From: Sphingomonas dokdonensis
GTDB lineage: Bacteria > Pseudomonadota > Alphaproteobacteria > Sphingomonadales > Sphingomonadaceae
Direction of reading: 5' to 3'
Length of the DNA stretch: 64,000 nucleotides
Assembly (NCBI RefSeq): GCF_002197685.1
Contig: NZ_NBBI01000001.1
Coordinates: 558,001-622,000 of the forward strand
Under the pieces are notes generated by a model that searched no databases, was not told where the DNA came from, and worked only from the letters and a program-made list of their open reading frames with translations. The position numbers and the translations under genes were made by a program. This document shows, piece after piece, positions 63,577 through 64,000 of this stretch; the first letter of the stretch is position 1; each line of letters starts with the position of its first letter.

Positions 63577-63908
63577 AGGATATCAACGAGCTTCTCGCCG
63601 CCGCCCAGAGCGCGGCCGAGAATGTGCAGAAGCAGATGGACCAAGCGCAGGCGACGCTGGACACGATCGAAGTCGAGGGCGCTGCCGGCGGCGGGCTGGT
63701 GAAGGTTCGCGCAACGGCCAAGGGGCGCATCCTTTCGGTGACGATCGACGACACGCTGATCGTGCCTGCCGAAAAGCAGATGCTGGAAGATCTGGTCGCC
63801 GCCGCGTTCAACGATGCGCGCGCCAAGGCCGATGCGGCCTCGTCGCAGGAGATGGCCAAGATGACGAGCGGTATCCCGCTGCCGCCGGGCTTCAAGCTCC
63901 CGTTCTGA
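63573..63908 (+). CDS. ybaB: YbaB/EbfC nucleoid-associated protein
   Basis: 111 aa. MKDINELLAAAQSAAENVQK helix, VEGAAGGGLVKVRATAKGRI strand-loop with the family GGG, ILSVTIDDTLIVPAEKQMLE, and FNDARAKADAASSQEMAKMT at the end. Binds DNA as a dimer. The start GTG overlaps the dnaX stop. In many bacteria recR follows; here the window ends after 92 bp without another gene start. Confidence 0.95.
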   Translation: MKDINELLAAAQSAAENVQKQMDQAQATLDTIEVEGAAGGGLVKVRATAKGRILSVTIDDTLIVPAEKQMLEDLVAAAFNDARAKADAASSQEMAKMTSGIPLPPGFKLPF

Positions 63909-64000
63909 TGCCGGCAGCGGCACTGGTGGCAATCACCGGTGCCGCTGAAGGAAGCGCGTGCGGAGCACGGCGGTGCGGCGTGGCGGTGTCGTCCAAGCTA

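Noticed and set aside
1..64000. CRISPR array
   Set aside because: No series of regularly spaced short direct repeats was seen. The four TTGCAA palindromes are kilobases apart and not an array.

Overview
The window is a GC-rich alphaproteobacterial chromosome segment that reads as a sphingomonad (Sphingomonas or a close relative). This rests on the set of core proteins and their order: ubiE-ubiB-membrane protein-coaBC divergent from mutM-rpsT, a class II DAHP synthase, a TorF-type porin next to kdpFABCDE, and tamAB. It is an inference from gene content; no 16S gene is present.

Layout. 1-3346 (minus strand) is a PaoABC-type periplasmic molybdenum aldehyde/xanthine oxidoreductase operon whose catalytic subunit runs off the left edge. 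3481-15553 is a 12.07-kb genomic island inserted at the 3' end of a tRNA-Lys gene, bounded by a 20-bp perfect direct repeat and carrying its own tyrosine integrase beside the tRNA. 15537-64000 is ordinary core chromosome.

Island. From left to right it holds an unknown 351-aa protein paired with a uracil-DNA-glycosylase-like protein, small plasmid/phage-type genes (one probably without its original start), a P63C-domain protein, an IS fragment, a serine recombinase followed by an HNH-like protein, a small secreted protein, an XRE regulator, and a complete restriction-modification set (PD-(D/E)XK-like endonuclease, Vsr nuclease, C5-cytosine methyltransferase), then the integrase. A 16-bp palindrome close to TTGCAACCGGTTGCAA occurs four times in intergenic DNA, spaced 2612, 2631 and 2658 bp apart. 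I find it only inside the island. It may be a shared operator or a scar of modular assembly. With the UDG-like gene pair it is the least explained signal here.

Core region. 15.6-22.7 kb holds folate (folK), uracil-DNA repair, coenzyme A (coaBC), ubiquinone (ubiB, ubiE), mutM and rpsT. 22.8-35 kb holds two SDR enzymes, tRNA-Glu, class II DAHP synthase, a Zur-like Fur protein, dxs, a frameshifted RBBP9-type hydrolase, tlyA, tspO, ubiK, a YbjN protein, proC, a MarR regulator, ilvE and tRNA-Gln. 35-44 kb is the high-affinity potassium uptake locus kdpFABC with its sensor and response regulator kdpDE. 44-51.5 kb has an OhrR-like regulator, a hydrolase and a tripartite RND efflux pump. 51.7-58.1 kb encodes the TamA/TamB outer-membrane assembly module. 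59.1-61.6 kb is a translationally coupled pair of cysteine desulfurases plus a [2Fe-2S] ferredoxin. 61.6-63.9 kb carries the SRP RNA, dnaX and ybaB.

Limits: functions are assigned from motifs recognised by eye. No database search, structure prediction or alignment was run.
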